Source of the DNA: Bacteroidota bacterium
GTDB lineage: Bacteria > Bacteroidota > Ignavibacteria > Ignavibacteriales > Ignavibacteriaceae
Reading direction: 5' to 3'
DNA length: 64,000 nucleotides
Assembly: GCA_021815405.1 (NCBI GenBank)
Contig: JAKAGV010000001.1
Span: forward strand, 248,001 to 312,000
The number at the start of each line of letters is the position of its first letter. The stretch's first letter is position 1. The notes below the pieces were generated by a model. The model was given only the letters and a program-made list of their open reading frames with translations. It had not been told where the DNA came from and ran no database searches. The position numbers and the translations under genes were made by a program. This document shows positions 17,981 through 27,551 of this stretch, one piece after another.

Positions 17981-19450
17981 ATGATGTTTGAAAAATTAAA
18001 GCAGCTAACTAAAGATACCGGAATTTACGGCATCAGCACAATCGTAGGAAGATTCCTTACCTTTCTTCTGACGCCGTTTTATACGCATGTTTTCAGCACT
18101 CATGATTTTGGTGTGTTTACCAACCTGTATGTTTTTATCGGGATATTCAACGTAATTTTTATTTACGGAATGGATGCGGCTTATCTTAAGTTCGCTTCGA
18201 ATCCGGAAATCGGAGATAAGAAGGATAACTTCTCGACGCCTTATCTTTTTGTTTTCGGTTCAGGAATTATATTAGGCGGAATAATCTTTCTACTACGTCA
18301 GCCGATATACGGTGCACTTGATATTCCATCGAGTGATTTCACACTTATGAATTACGTCATAGGAATTCTTTTCATTGATACATTAAACGTAGTTCCTTAC
18401 CTAACCCTTCGCCTGGAAAGCAAAGCAAAAAAGTTTTCTGCATTCAAGCTGATTAATATTACTGTAAATGTGCTACTCAATCTTTTTCTAATCTTAAAAT
18501 TGAAAATGGGAATAGAGGCTGTCTTTCTTAGTAATCTGGCAGCAACTTGTGCTTCTTTCATTTTATTGATCCCAACAGTAAAAGCAAATTTAAGATTCAA
18601 AATTAATACCGCATTGTTGAAGAGACTGTTAAAGTTCGGTTTGCCCTATCTGCCTGCGGGTCTTGCAGCCATGATGATCCAAAGCATCGACAGACCGATA
18701 CTATCTCATCTAACAAATTTAAGCACCAGTGGATTATACAGTGCAAATTACAAGCTTGGTATTTTTATGATGCTGTTTGTAAATATGTTCCAGTACGCTT
18801 GGCAGCCTTTCTTCCTTCAGAATGCAAAGGAGAAAAACGCAAAGGATATTTTTGCAAAAGTTCTAACTTACTTTACACTTGCAGCTTCACTAGTTCTCGT
18901 TGTAATTTCTCTGTTCATTTCAGATTTGGCGAAGATAAGCATTTATCATCATACAATTATCGGCGCTTCTTATTTAAGCGGATTGGTTATTGTGCCGGTA
19001 GTACTTTTCGGTTATATGTTCCTCGGTATTTATACTGTATTTACGGTAGGGATTTTTATTGAAGAAAAAAGTATTTACGTCCCGTTTATTACCGTAATAG
19101 GTGCTGCAATAAATATAGGAGTTAATTTCTGGCTGATACCGGTTATGGGAATTATGGGTGCTGCATTGGCGACATTAGCTGCTTACTTTGCAATGGCGGT
19201 AATTTACTTCTTTGTAACGCAAAGCTTTTATAAAATTAATTATGAATACGGCAAGATCGGGAAGATTTTTATTTCGATAACTGTTGCGGCGGCTATTTAT
19301 TACGCTCAATATGCCGGAGGATTTCTAACCCTGATAAATAAATTTTTAATCTTACTTTTGTTTATAATCATGCTGTTGATTTTTAATATTGGCAAAGAAG
19401 AGTTTATCTTTTTGAGGAACAGGTTCCGGGCTGCAAGAACCAAGGCTTGA
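17981..19450 (+). CDS. Polysaccharide/lipid flippase of the MOP superfamily
   Basis: This 489-residue protein has about 14 membrane segments and the N-terminal polysaccharide-biosynthesis pattern (KDTGIYGISTIVGRFLTFLL, PFYTHVFSTHDFGVFTNLYV). The charged points within helices and SIDRPILSHLTN match Wzx-like transporters. It probably flips a lipid-linked glycan. It is a stand-alone gene 3 kb from the main polysaccharide cluster, so it may serve another glycan, for example one linked to the mannose synthase at 11550. ATG codons at 17981 and 17984 are both possible starts. Confidence 0.85.
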   Translation: MMFEKLKQLTKDTGIYGISTIVGRFLTFLLTPFYTHVFSTHDFGVFTNLYVFIGIFNVIFIYGMDAAYLKFASNPEIGDKKDNFSTPYLFVFGSGIILGGIIFLLRQPIYGALDIPSSDFTLMNYVIGILFIDTLNVVPYLTLRLESKAKKFSAFKLINITVNVLLNLFLILKLKMGIEAVFLSNLAATCASFILLIPTVKANLRFKINTALLKRLLKFGLPYLPAGLAAMMIQSIDRPILSHLTNLSTSGLYSANYKLGIFMMLFVNMFQYAWQPFFLQNAKEKNAKDIFAKVLTYFTLAASLVLVVISLFISDLAKISIYHHTIIGASYLSGLVIVPVVLFGYMFLGIYTVFTVGIFIEEKSIYVPFITVIGAAINIGVNFWLIPVMGIMGAALATLAAYFAMAVIYFFVTQSFYKINYEYGKIGKIFISITVAAAIYYAQYAGGFLTLINKFLILLLFIIMLLIFNIGKEEFIFLRNRFRAARTKA

Positions 19451-19460
19451 TGCTGTTACA

Positions 19461-19562
19461 TATAGGTTATAAAGGTATATGGGTATAATGGTATAAGTTA
19501 TATGGTATAAGGTAAGCTGTGTTATTCTTCTTATACCCGTATAGCCTATACCTATATACCTT
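19461..19562. repeat. TATA/GGTATAAG-type intergenic hairpin repeat
   Basis: The left half (from 19461) and the complement of the right half (to 19562) share GGTATATGGGTATAA- and GGTATAAG-like words, so the region can fold into a long imperfect hairpin. A shorter member of the same family lies at 36545-36600. It fills the gap between the flippase and dut genes. Confidence 0.55.
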
Positions 19563-19612
19563 AATGAATTATAAAATTAAAATAACAAATCTCTTTAGAT
19601 GGAATACAATAG

Positions 19613-20068
19613 ATGGAAAAGATTCTTATAAAAGTTAAACGGATAAATCCAGGATTTGAAGATATTGCACTTCCTGCATATTCAACAGAAGGCAGCGCAG
19701 GTATGGATATCAGAGCTGCAGTTGAAAATGAAATGACAATTCATCCGTCGGAGATTGTTCTTGTGCCGACGAATCTTTCTGTTGAGATTCAGGAAGGATT
19801 TGAAATACAGGTTAGACCCAGAAGCGGGCTAGCAATCAAACATGGAATCGGAATTTTGAATTCACCGGGGACAATCGATTCGGATTACCGCGGCGAAGTA
19901 AAGATTATAATGATGAACTTCGGTAAAGAAGATTTTAAAATTTCGCGCGGCGATAGAATTGCACAGCTTGTTGTATCAAAAGTTTATCATGCTGTACTGG
20001 AAGAAAGCGATGGATTAAATTCAAGCAAAAGAGGAGAGAGAGGATTTGGGCATACGGGGAAGAAATGA
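19613..20068 (+). CDS. dut: dUTP diphosphatase
   Basis: A 151-residue trimeric-type dUTPase with its five motifs: AGMDIRAAVENEM (motif 1), RPRSGLAIKHGI (motif 2), GTIDSDYRGEVKIIMMN (motif 3), ISRGDRIAQLVV (motif 4) and the C-terminal SSKRGERGFGHTG (motif 5). It hydrolyses dUTP to dUMP, keeping uracil out of DNA and supplying dTMP synthesis. It is preceded by the hairpin repeat and followed by the gap that opens the dnaE locus. Confidence 0.96.
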   Translation: MEKILIKVKRINPGFEDIALPAYSTEGSAGMDIRAAVENEMTIHPSEIVLVPTNLSVEIQEGFEIQVRPRSGLAIKHGIGILNSPGTIDSDYRGEVKIIMMNFGKEDFKISRGDRIAQLVVSKVYHAVLEESDGLNSSKRGERGFGHTGKK

Positions 20069-20086
20069 TAACTCATGTCGTGGAAA

Positions 20087-20133
20087 CTTTGGAATAATGG
20101 AGTTCTGGAGAAATGGAATAAGACAGCTTATTC
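20087..20133. repeat. GGAATAATGGAGT-type repeat with short hairpin downstream of dut
   Basis: Words of the type GGAATAATGGAGTTCTGGAG are followed by GAATAAG-acag-CTTATTC (20116-20133), a 7-bp hairpin. The same word family recurs around the four-helix-bundle gene at 53480-54135. It may end the dut transcript, but no strong T run follows. Bases 20134-20252 hold nothing else recognisable. Confidence 0.45.
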
Positions 20134-20252
20134 TGGTTTCCTAATTCTGCAAGCGAAAAATATTGCTTAAGGTGATCTGCTAATAAATGTCACAAAAAAT
20201 ATTATAATTTCTTTTTTGCAAAAGACGCGAAGCTGAATAGAGTTTTGAATAT

Positions 20253-20530
20253 ACACTATTTTCAAAGACTTTTGGAAAAGATTGCTACAAAATGCAGCAG
20301 TTTACCTAATTTTACCTGCTGTATTAGGTAAACATTTCCGAACAGTTACCCCCCCCCCCCCGCAATACTTCTATAAACCAACTTTCTTGTAAGCGGCACG
20401 CTCATTGTAATATTTATTAAGTTAAAAAAATATTTACAATCTTTAGTGGGAGGCATTATGCAAACTTCAAAACTTTTTTCTATTTACTTATAAATTATTT
20501 TTATTTCATTAATTTTGCAGAGTTGCAGCA
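20253..20530 (+). repeat. dnaE-downstream flank, copy A, with hairpin and C13 tract
   Basis: This stretch is nearly identical to 27552-27826, which lies directly after intact dnaE. Shared parts are a perfect 11-bp hairpin (arms 20300-20310 and 20323-20333), a poly-C run (13 C at 20349-20361; 8 C then TC in the other copy), and the leader up to the lipoprotein ATG. Apart from the C tract the spacings match to the base. No dnaE precedes this copy: it joins sequence after dut instead. The repeat therefore marks an old duplication boundary. Confidence 0.85.
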
Positions 20531-21615
20531 ACGAAAGTATGATTACTCAGCCTACAATAAAACCAAGCAACACTACGGCTACAGTTAACAAGTCTACGGC
20601 AAAAACTGCTGCAGTACAGGTTTCTACAGAGGATACTGTAGTAACGCTTTCAAAGAGCGGCAAGACTTTAGAAGTGCCAAAGAGCATTACAAAAAAGCAA
20701 CTTAAGATGCTTGATAATTATTTATCAAAGCACATAAATCTCCCTTTCCAAACTGTATCGCCCAATGCATTACCTTGCGGGGAATACATTTCAACTTACT
20801 ACGAAGATACTGATAAATTTAAACCTGCTGATGGTAAATATATTGGAATTTGGACGAATTATCTGACATACTATCAATGTCTTCACTATGGTTTTAATCA
20901 GTATTTTGTTTATAATTTGGGGGGCATACAGACTGCGATTGACAGTGGTTTTATAGCTGGCAATATTATGGCAGATTTGGGCGGAGATTATACAGCAGCA
21001 TATAATTATCTTAATGGCTCACCTTCAAATATAGGTTATTATTATATTGATGAACCATATGAAAGAGGTACATATAGTACAACTCAAATTGCAAACCTAT
21101 CTTCAATTCTTTCAGCTCATTACCCTAATAGTAGGTTGTTTTTTACTAATTATACTATTCCTGATCAATATCTTGATCCAAATAATATAGTATATTGTGA
21201 AGATTTAATTACCAACAGCAATGTATTTATTCAATGTGATCAATTCTACGGAAATTGCTTCGGACATACCTATGAATATTGGGATGCATTTAAAAATTAT
21301 TATCAATCAAAAAACATTTCAAATTGGTTGCACGTAGTTATAAATAATGGAAATGAAACAGATCCTACATGTGGCTATAGGTCAACGAGTTGGCAAACTT
21401 TGATGTCAACAGCAGATGGTTTAGGAATAGATAATATTTGGCTTTATGCATATGATACTGGAGACCAAAATGCTGTTATAGATTTTACTTTGGCAGCATG
21501 GCAGTCAGGATGGATGTACAAATATCAAGATCAGATAACTACGGTATGGCAATGTACCGAATCAAATCCATGCGTCAATTGTGTTTGGCCAAATGTGGGA
21601 ACCTGGAATGTTTAA
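20458..21615 (+). pseudogene. Secreted lipoprotein copy A, nonsense codon in the signal peptide
   Basis: By alignment with the intact copy at 27754, the original start is ATG 20458 after GGGAGG. Codon 12 is TAA (20491-20493), where copy B has TCG, so the signal peptide is cut. The rest is open to 21615, including the lipobox cysteine (LQSCSNES) and about 365 residues; a TTG at 20515 could restart translation but without export. The body has GIWTNYL, YYYIDEPYERG, YVYCEDL-like strands, IDNIWLYAYD and a final Cys cluster (WQCTESNPCVNC). The strand/loop rhythm suggests a TIM-barrel glycosidase-like fold, which is inference. Long intact reading implies recent loss. Confidence 0.75.
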
Positions 21616-21718
21616 TTGTATATTTCAGGAGGCAGGTGGGTCTCTTATTAATATTTGATTCGGATCAAATTAGGTATCCATAAATTTTTTTTTGATTTGA
21701 TTTTAGTGATAATATATA

Positions 21719-22717
21719 ATGAAGTTGTTAGCAATTTTGATTCTCAATGCGTTTTTGTTAGTATTATTTTTTAATGCATGCAAGGAACAAAATAATCCGG
21801 AACAGAAGACAGGGCTGTATTCTATTAATGTTGATGGATCCGGAGAAATGCAATTAGTGAATGGAAGCGTAGGATCGTATTATTTTATTGAGGGAGATAA
21901 AATTATTTATGACTATATTTCCTCAATGAATATAGACGGTACTGATCAGCATAAAATAATACCGTCAAATGTTTTTTCAGATAATAATGTACCCGGGGAC
22001 TTTTCGATTTCGCCGAGCAGGAATAAAATTGTTTTCTCGTCATCTCAAATTTCTCCGAAAGCATCCTACTTATATTTAATGAATGTTGACGGGAGTGTTT
22101 TTAATAAAATAAGCATACTGGATACCCTATCAAATAAATCTTCTCCTCAGTTTTCCTATGATGGCAATAATATAGTATTTACCACTACATATGGTATTTA
22201 TGAAAGCAATGTCGACGGTGCAAATCTTAGGAAGTTATTAAGTAATCATTTACAAAAAAATCTTAGTTACATTCAGCCAAGCTTTTCTCCGGATGATAAA
22301 AATATAATTTACGTTGAATATAATGACTCTACTGGGAAATTTGTATCCCTTCACTTAATGAACATTTCAAGTCTAAAAGATACTATTATTTATTCTTCTA
22401 TTAATTCTTATCAATTTTACTATGAGGTATCTCCGGATTATTTTGTTTTATTTGTCATTGGTAGCTCTATAATAGAAGTTAATCTTAAAGATCTTTCAAA
22501 ACAGATTTTGGATACCGGGACTGATGCACATTATTCACCTGATTTTTCTTATATAACATATATTGACCCAAATAATACTTCTATCGATGTTTATAATTTA
22601 ACAACTGAAAACATACAAAATATTAAGATACCTGGGCGGTTTAGCAGCATAGCGGAACCAAAACTTTCACCAAATCATCAGGAAGTAATATTTTTAGGAG
22701 GAAAGTATTCTTTTTAA
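21719..22717 (+). CDS. TolB-like beta-propeller lipoprotein
   Basis: A 332-residue protein with a lipoprotein signal (hydrophobic stretch, then FFNACKEQN with the lipobox cysteine at about residue 21). Repeated segments such as LYSINVDGSGEMQLV, SMNIDGTDQHKI, LYLMNVDGSVFNKI and FSPDDKNIIYVEY are PD40/TolB beta-propeller blades, five or six by eye. Such proteins are periplasmic or surface binding modules rather than enzymes. It sits between lipoprotein copy A and a broken beta-barrel gene, with a 100-base AT-rich gap upstream. No copy exists in the second half of the locus. Confidence 0.72.
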   Translation: MKLLAILILNAFLLVLFFNACKEQNNPEQKTGLYSINVDGSGEMQLVNGSVGSYYFIEGDKIIYDYISSMNIDGTDQHKIIPSNVFSDNNVPGDFSISPSRNKIVFSSSQISPKASYLYLMNVDGSVFNKISILDTLSNKSSPQFSYDGNNIVFTTTYGIYESNVDGANLRKLLSNHLQKNLSYIQPSFSPDDKNIIYVEYNDSTGKFVSLHLMNISSLKDTIIYSSINSYQFYYEVSPDYFVLFVIGSSIIEVNLKDLSKQILDTGTDAHYSPDFSYITYIDPNNTSIDVYNLTTENIQNIKIPGRFSSIAEPKLSPNHQEVIFLGGKYSF

Positions 22718-22733
22718 TTAAGACATTTTTAAT

Positions 22734-23183
22734 ATGAAACATTATTTAACAATTATTTTCATAGCGATTATTTTGTTTTTAATTTCGTCATTTTCCTAAG
22801 CCCAATTTGTACACGTTGGAATAAGGGGAGGATACAATATATCTAAAATTCTTCCCTGGAAAGGTTCAAGTGTTAACGGAATATCAGACCGTAACGGAAA
22901 AAATATCGGGGTATTTACGGAACGTAATATCGGGAACAATCTTTCAATAAGATTGGAAGCAGTTTATTCAATGAAGGAAGTAGATAGTGGAGGACAACAG
23001 ATGTAAGGTATATTTATACAAAAATATAATTATGTGGAGGTGCCTTTGTTACTGCAATATAGTCTGCCTGTAAAATTCTTTATTAAACCCAAAGTATTCA
23101 TTGGACCGGAAATATCATTTTTGACTGATGCAAAATCTGATTACGAATTAGAAGAGAACATTTATGAAACTGATTTAATATAA
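22734..23183 (+). pseudogene. Outer-membrane beta-barrel protein, truncated and with internal stops
   Basis: From ATG 22734 one frame gives a signal peptide, then AQFVHVGIRGGYNIS, LSIRLEAVYSMKEVD, YVEVPLLLQYSLPVKFFI and KVFIGPEISFLTDAKSDY. This is the PorT/OmpA-like barrel pattern of Bacteroidota. TAA codons interrupt it at 22797 (end of signal peptide) and 23004, both where CAA would fit. The frame ends at 23181-23183, where the sequence passes into the duplicated dnaE upstream region, so the 3' end is lost at a junction. It is not functional as read. Confidence 0.75.
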
Positions 23184-23274
23184 AAACCTTCTTCATTGTC
23201 GATCTTTTTTCTTCTAAATATTGGTTAATATTCAAAAGAGAAATTCAAACCTTGTTTTTTATTTCTAAAAAAGT

Positions 23275-23409
23275 ATGTCGGATTTCATTCACCTACATAA
23301 CCACACACATTACAGTCTTCAGGACGGCGCTTGTACCGTTGACAGCTTAATTCAAGCTGCAAAGAAGAATGAAATGCTTGCTTTGGCGTTTGAAAGATTC
23401 TTTGAATAG
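23275..23409 (+). pseudogene. dnaE 5' fragment with duplicated upstream region
   Basis: Bases 23182-23371 match 23958-24149 (dnaE leader and first codons). The ORF reads MSDFIHLHNHTHYSLQDGAC and stays like DnaE for 32 residues; it then diverges into 12 unrelated residues and stops at 23407. Of about seven base differences in the coding match, five are silent, so the source allele was once under selection. The PHP-domain start is kept but no domain is complete, so no function is expected. Because the leader is also copied, it may still be transcribed. Confidence 0.85.
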
Positions 23410-23468
23410 CAATTTTTAAACAAATTGATTAACTTTCAATTAGAAAGACTAAGAAAGTAGGTAGCTGC

Positions 23469-23669
23469 ATGTTTGAGCTTAAAAAATATAAATTGAAATT
23501 TATTACCGATAAGGATGGGAACAAGACCGAAGTAATAATGAAGGTAAAGGATTTCGAAGAGTTAATAGAAGATTTAAATGACATGGCTGTTGCTGCTGAA
23601 AGAAGAGATGAGAGAACTATTACTCATGAGGAATTAAAAAAAGAATTAAAAAAGGATGGATTGTTATAA
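23469..23669 (+). CDS. Antitoxin of a RelBE/ParDE-type module
   Basis: A 66-residue acidic protein. It starts LKKYKLKFITDKDGNKTEVI and has the antitoxin-like MKVKDFEELIEDLNDMAVA helix with a charged C-terminal tail (ERTITHEELKKELKKDG). The 3' end overlaps the toxin gene by 14 bases. It should bind and neutralise the toxin that follows and may repress the operon. The family is short and weakly conserved, so the call depends on the neighbour. The pair sits between the dnaE fragment and intact dnaE. Confidence 0.75.
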   Translation: MFELKKYKLKFITDKDGNKTEVIMKVKDFEELIEDLNDMAVAAERRDERTITHEELKKELKKDGLL

Positions 23670-23919
23670 AATCCTCTGGAAGAAATCCGCGGTTAAAGAA
23701 CTGAGGGGAATTGATAAGCAATTTATTCCCCGAATAATTTCCACCGTCGAAAGCCTTTCAAATAATCCGTTGCCGATTGGGGTTAAAAAATTGAGCGGAG
23801 CTGACATTATTTATAGAATAAGAATTGGAGACTATCGAGTAATTTATAGCCTTTATGAAAAAGAACTGATTATCGAGATGGTAAAAGTAGGTCATCGAAA
23901 AGATGCTTATAAAAAATGA
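23656..23919 (+). CDS. RelE/ParE-family toxin
   Basis: An 87-residue protein with the RelE fold markers: ILWKKSAVKELRGIDKQFIP, ISTVESLSNNP, VKKLSGADIIYRIRIGDYRV and IYSLYEKELIIEMVKVGHR ending in RKDAYKK. The LSG, YRIRIGDYRVIY and VGHRKDAY pieces are typical of ribosome-dependent mRNA interferases. It overlaps its antitoxin by 14 bases and looks intact. Its position between a dnaE fragment and full dnaE suggests it arrived with, or stabilised, the rearranged segment. Confidence 0.87.
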   Translation: MDCYKILWKKSAVKELRGIDKQFIPRIISTVESLSNNPLPIGVKKLSGADIIYRIRIGDYRVIYSLYEKELIIEMVKVGHRKDAYKK

Positions 23920-23957
23920 TATACTTTTAAGAATAAATAAAATGTTTTAACCATTAC

Positions 23958-24052
23958 AAAAACTTTCTTCATTGTCAATCTTTTTTTTCTTTTAAATATT
24001 CCTTAATATTCAAAAGAGAAATTCTAATCTTGTTTTTTCATTTCTAAAAAGT
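23958..24052 (+). promoter_or_regulatory. dnaE upstream region, present in two copies
   Basis: The 95 bases before dnaE match 23182-23274 before the 5' fragment, with small length changes in T runs (T8 versus T6). The shared part includes a TTCATTGTCAATC word, T runs and TTAATATTCAAAAGAG. Conservation in both copies suggests it holds the dnaE promoter and ribosome site, but I cannot place the elements with certainty. Confidence 0.45.
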
Positions 24053-27000
24053 ATGTCGGATTTTGTTCACTTACATAACCACACGCATTACAGTCTTCAA
24101 GACGGCGCTTGCACCGTTGACGGCTTAATTCAAGCTGCAAAGAAGAACAACATGCATGCTGTTGCTTTAACCGACCACGGGGTAATGTACGGCATCGCTG
24201 AGTTCTATAAAAAAGCGAAGAAGGAAGGCATTAAACCGATTATCGGAATGGAAGCTTATGTTGTTGCAGAAGGAAGCCGTTTTGATAAAGGCAAAAGCGA
24301 GGATGCTTCGGATAAAAATGGTTCCAATGGAAAAAAGAGGACGAAACATTACCATCATCTGATTTTACTTGCTAAGAACAACGAAGGATACAAAAATCTT
24401 TCGAAGCTTTCGACGCTTGGTCATACCGAAGGATTTTATTATAAACCGCGTATCGACCTTGAGCTTCTAAGAAAATACCGCGATGGATTGATTTGCAGTT
24501 CTGCGTGTGCAGGCGGAGTTGTAGCCGCTCATCTTGTGAATAATAATTTTGATAAGGCGAGGGAAGTAGCCAAAACTTACAAGGATATTTTCGAAGAAGA
24601 TTTTTATCTTGAAATTCAAGACCACAACATGGAAGTTGAGAAGCCGGTTCTTGAAGGCATGCCGAAGCTTTCCAAGGAACTTGGAATAAAGCTGCTTGCA
24701 ACAAACGACTGCCATTATATTGAGCCTGACCACGCAATTGCTCATAATATTTTACTTCTTCTTTCAGATAAGAACGGAAGCGACTACCGGCAGCTAAGGT
24801 ACGGAACCGACCAGGTTTATTTCAAGTCTGCTGATGAAATGAAAAAACTTTTTAAGGATTACAAAGGAGCTATCGAGAACTCACTCGAAATCGAGGAGAA
24901 GATTGATGTCAGCCTGGATCAAAGCGGATATTTCTTCCCGGTGTTCCCGATTCCAAAAGATTCTCCTGCGAAAACTTTGGAAGAATATCTTGTGCTGCTT
25001 GCAAAAGATGGTCTCCTAAAAAAAATTAAAGACATCACTCCCGATGTTGAAGAGCGTTTCAACTTTGAACTTGAAACAATAAAGCAAATGGGATTTGCGG
25101 GTTACTTTCTTATCGTTCAAGATTTTATTAACTCATCTAAGAGAATGAATATTCCAGTTGGACCAGGCAGAGGTAGTGCTGCCGGAAGCTTAGTTGCTTA
25201 TGCACTTGGAATAACAAACATTAATCCATTGAATTATAATTTACTGTTCGAGCGATTCCTTAATCCGGCAAGGCGGTCTATGCCAGATATCGACGTTGAT
25301 TTTGCGGATGACAAGCGTGGTGAAGTTATAGATTATGTCCGTCAAAAATACGGAACGAACTGCGTAAGCCAAATTATTACTTTCAATAGACTATCTTCAA
25401 AAGCAGTAATTAGAGATGTTGCCCGTGTTCTTCAAATACCGATTCCGACGGTGAACAAAATTACTAAGTACATTCCTTCAAAGTTCGGTAAAGTTTATTC
25501 TATTGATCAGGCGCTAAATGAAGTCGCTGAACTTAAATGGGTGAAAGATTCAAAAGAGCCGGACATTCAGAACTTAATCAAGTATGCAAAAGTTTTGGAA
25601 GGGATGAATCGCAACTCATCCAAGCATGCGGCAGGCGTTGTTATTACTCCGGAAGACGTAAGCAACTACGTTCCGCTTGCGAATGCAGTATCGCAAGATG
25701 AAGTGGTAACACAATTCAATATGAAGGAGATTGAAGGCGCGGGCTTGCTTAAAATGGACTTCCTCGGCTTGCGAACTTTGACTATCATCCGTGATACTTT
25801 AACTCTCATCAAGAAAAATTACGGAGTTGATGTCGATATCGACAACGTTCCGCTTGACGATGAAAAAACATTTCAACTTTTCTCTAAAGGACAAACTACC
25901 GGCATCTTCCAGTTTGAATCCGGACCGATGAGAGAATACTTGAAGAAACTGAAGCCGACAACGCTGAGCGATCTTTCTGCAATGAATGCACTTTACCGTC
26001 CCGGACCAATGGAATTTATAGATGACTTTATTGCGAGAAAGTTCGGCGAGAAACAAGTAGAATATCTTCATCCTGTTCTTGAACCGATTTTAAAAGAGAC
26101 TTACGGAATAATTGTATATCAAGAGCAGGTAATTCAGATTGCAAACAGAGCCGGAGGGATGAGTTTAGCAGAAGCGGATATTCTTCGCAGAGCCATGGGT
26201 AAAAAAGATTTGAAAGCTATGGCGGAGCAGAAAGAAAAGTTTGTAGAAGGTGCTGTTAAAAACAATATCCCCAAAAAAGCTGCCGTAGAAATATTTGAAG
26301 CGATAGACAAGTTTGCAAATTACGGATTCAACAAAAGTCATTCGGTTGCTTACAGCTTTGTTGCATACCAAACGGCTTACTTAAAAGCTCATTACATGGC
26401 AGAGTTTTTAGCTGCGAACTTAACTAACGAATTCGGCAACACGAACAAAGTGACAAACTTTTTGGAAGAATGCCGCAAGCAGAAAATAGAAGTACTTCCG
26501 CCGGATGTAAATAATCCGACTGTTTCTTTCAACGTTGAGAAAGGTAAAATACGGTTTGGGATGTCGGCAATAAAAAATGTTGGTAAGTCTGCAGTTGAAG
26601 AGATAATACGAGCCAGAAATGAAATTGGAAGAGACTTCACAAGCATTTTTGATTTTTGCTTGAACGTTGATACTCGAATCGTTAATAAGCGGACGCTTGA
26701 AGGATTAGTCTTAGCCGGTGCATTCGATATGATTGACAGCAACCGGGCGAAATTATTTTCTGCTGTTGAGAATGCGCTTGAGTGGGGGCATAAATCCCGC
26801 AACTCTAAATTAACGTCCGCAAACAGCCTGTTCGGCGAAGCTGAAGAGGAAGTAAAAATTTCGGAACCTAATCTTCCAAAAGTTGAAGATTGGGTGCCGG
26901 AGTATAAGCTTGCAAAGGAAAGAGAAGTAATCGGATTTTATGTAACCGGTCATCCGCTTAGCAAATTTGAATTTGACTATAAAGCTTTCGCAACAATTCA

Positions 27001-27544
27001 TCTCGGTGAAACAGAAGAGATGATGGAAGATATTAAGGATTCGGATATTGTAAAAGCATGCGGAGTAATTACCGCTTTAAAAACAAAGATAGACAAAGCT
27101 GGCGGTACAATGGCTTTTTTTACGCTTGATGATTTCTCCGGTTCATGCGAAGCTTTAATGTTTTCCAAGGTTTATGAAAAGTGCGGCTCATATCTGCAGG
27201 AAGAAAAATGCATTTTTATTACCGGAAGAACCGAAAGCAGCGGGGATGCGATTAAGCTCCACATAGACGACGTCTTCCCGCTTGAAGATGCGCGGAATAG
27301 ATTTCTGCAAAGTGTAAAAATTATTTTCGATGAAAAGAATCACGGCGCGGAGAAAATTTCTTCCTTAAAAAAGATTCTGGAAAAGAATAAAGGAAACACT
27401 CCGCTTTACCTTCACCTTGCGTCCAACGGCTCAAAGCCGCGTTTATTCTTCTTGCGTGATTACAGAATTAAGTTTACCAATGAATTTATTTCAGAAGTTA
27501 CCGAACTGCTCGGAGAGGATGCAATCAGTCTGGGGAAGAAATAA
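24053..27544 (+). CDS. dnaE: DNA polymerase III subunit alpha (replicative polymerase)
   Basis: A complete 1163-residue DnaE1-type polymerase. The PHP domain opens with HLHNHTHYSLQDGA. The palm has PGRGSAAGSLVAYALG (about 369) and the catalytic PDIDVDFADD (about 411). Further on are NRNSSKHAAGVVITP, ALYRPGPMEFIDDF, YGIIVYQEQVIQIANRAGG and a C-terminal OB-fold (about 995-1075). It copies both strands at the fork with the clamp and loader. Fragments of another dnaE allele lie at 23275 and 30669, and the flank just downstream is repeated at 20253. The last 105 codons differ from the 3' fragment in a mosaic way, so the end of this gene may have been exchanged. Confidence 0.97.
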   Translation: MSDFVHLHNHTHYSLQDGACTVDGLIQAAKKNNMHAVALTDHGVMYGIAEFYKKAKKEGIKPIIGMEAYVVAEGSRFDKGKSEDASDKNGSNGKKRTKHYHHLILLAKNNEGYKNLSKLSTLGHTEGFYYKPRIDLELLRKYRDGLICSSACAGGVVAAHLVNNNFDKAREVAKTYKDIFEEDFYLEIQDHNMEVEKPVLEGMPKLSKELGIKLLATNDCHYIEPDHAIAHNILLLLSDKNGSDYRQLRYGTDQVYFKSADEMKKLFKDYKGAIENSLEIEEKIDVSLDQSGYFFPVFPIPKDSPAKTLEEYLVLLAKDGLLKKIKDITPDVEERFNFELETIKQMGFAGYFLIVQDFINSSKRMNIPVGPGRGSAAGSLVAYALGITNINPLNYNLLFERFLNPARRSMPDIDVDFADDKRGEVIDYVRQKYGTNCVSQIITFNRLSSKAVIRDVARVLQIPIPTVNKITKYIPSKFGKVYSIDQALNEVAELKWVKDSKEPDIQNLIKYAKVLEGMNRNSSKHAAGVVITPEDVSNYVPLANAVSQDEVVTQFNMKEIEGAGLLKMDFLGLRTLTIIRDTLTLIKKNYGVDVDIDNVPLDDEKTFQLFSKGQTTGIFQFESGPMREYLKKLKPTTLSDLSAMNALYRPGPMEFIDDFIARKFGEKQVEYLHPVLEPILKETYGIIVYQEQVIQIANRAGGMSLAEADILRRAMGKKDLKAMAEQKEKFVEGAVKNNIPKKAAVEIFEAIDKFANYGFNKSHSVAYSFVAYQTAYLKAHYMAEFLAANLTNEFGNTNKVTNFLEECRKQKIEVLPPDVNNPTVSFNVEKGKIRFGMSAIKNVGKSAVEEIIRARNEIGRDFTSIFDFCLNVDTRIVNKRTLEGLVLAGAFDMIDSNRAKLFSAVENALEWGHKSRNSKLTSANSLFGEAEEEVKISEPNLPKVEDWVPEYKLAKEREVIGFYVTGHPLSKFEFDYKAFATIHLGETEEMMEDIKDSDIVKACGVITALKTKIDKAGGTMAFFTLDDFSGSCEALMFSKVYEKCGSYLQEEKCIFITGRTESSGDAIKLHIDDVFPLEDARNRFLQSVKIIFDEKNHGAEKISSLKKILEKNKGNTPLYLHLASNGSKPRLFFLRDYRIKFTNEFISEVTELLGEDAISLGKK

Positions 27545-27551
27545 GGATTTT

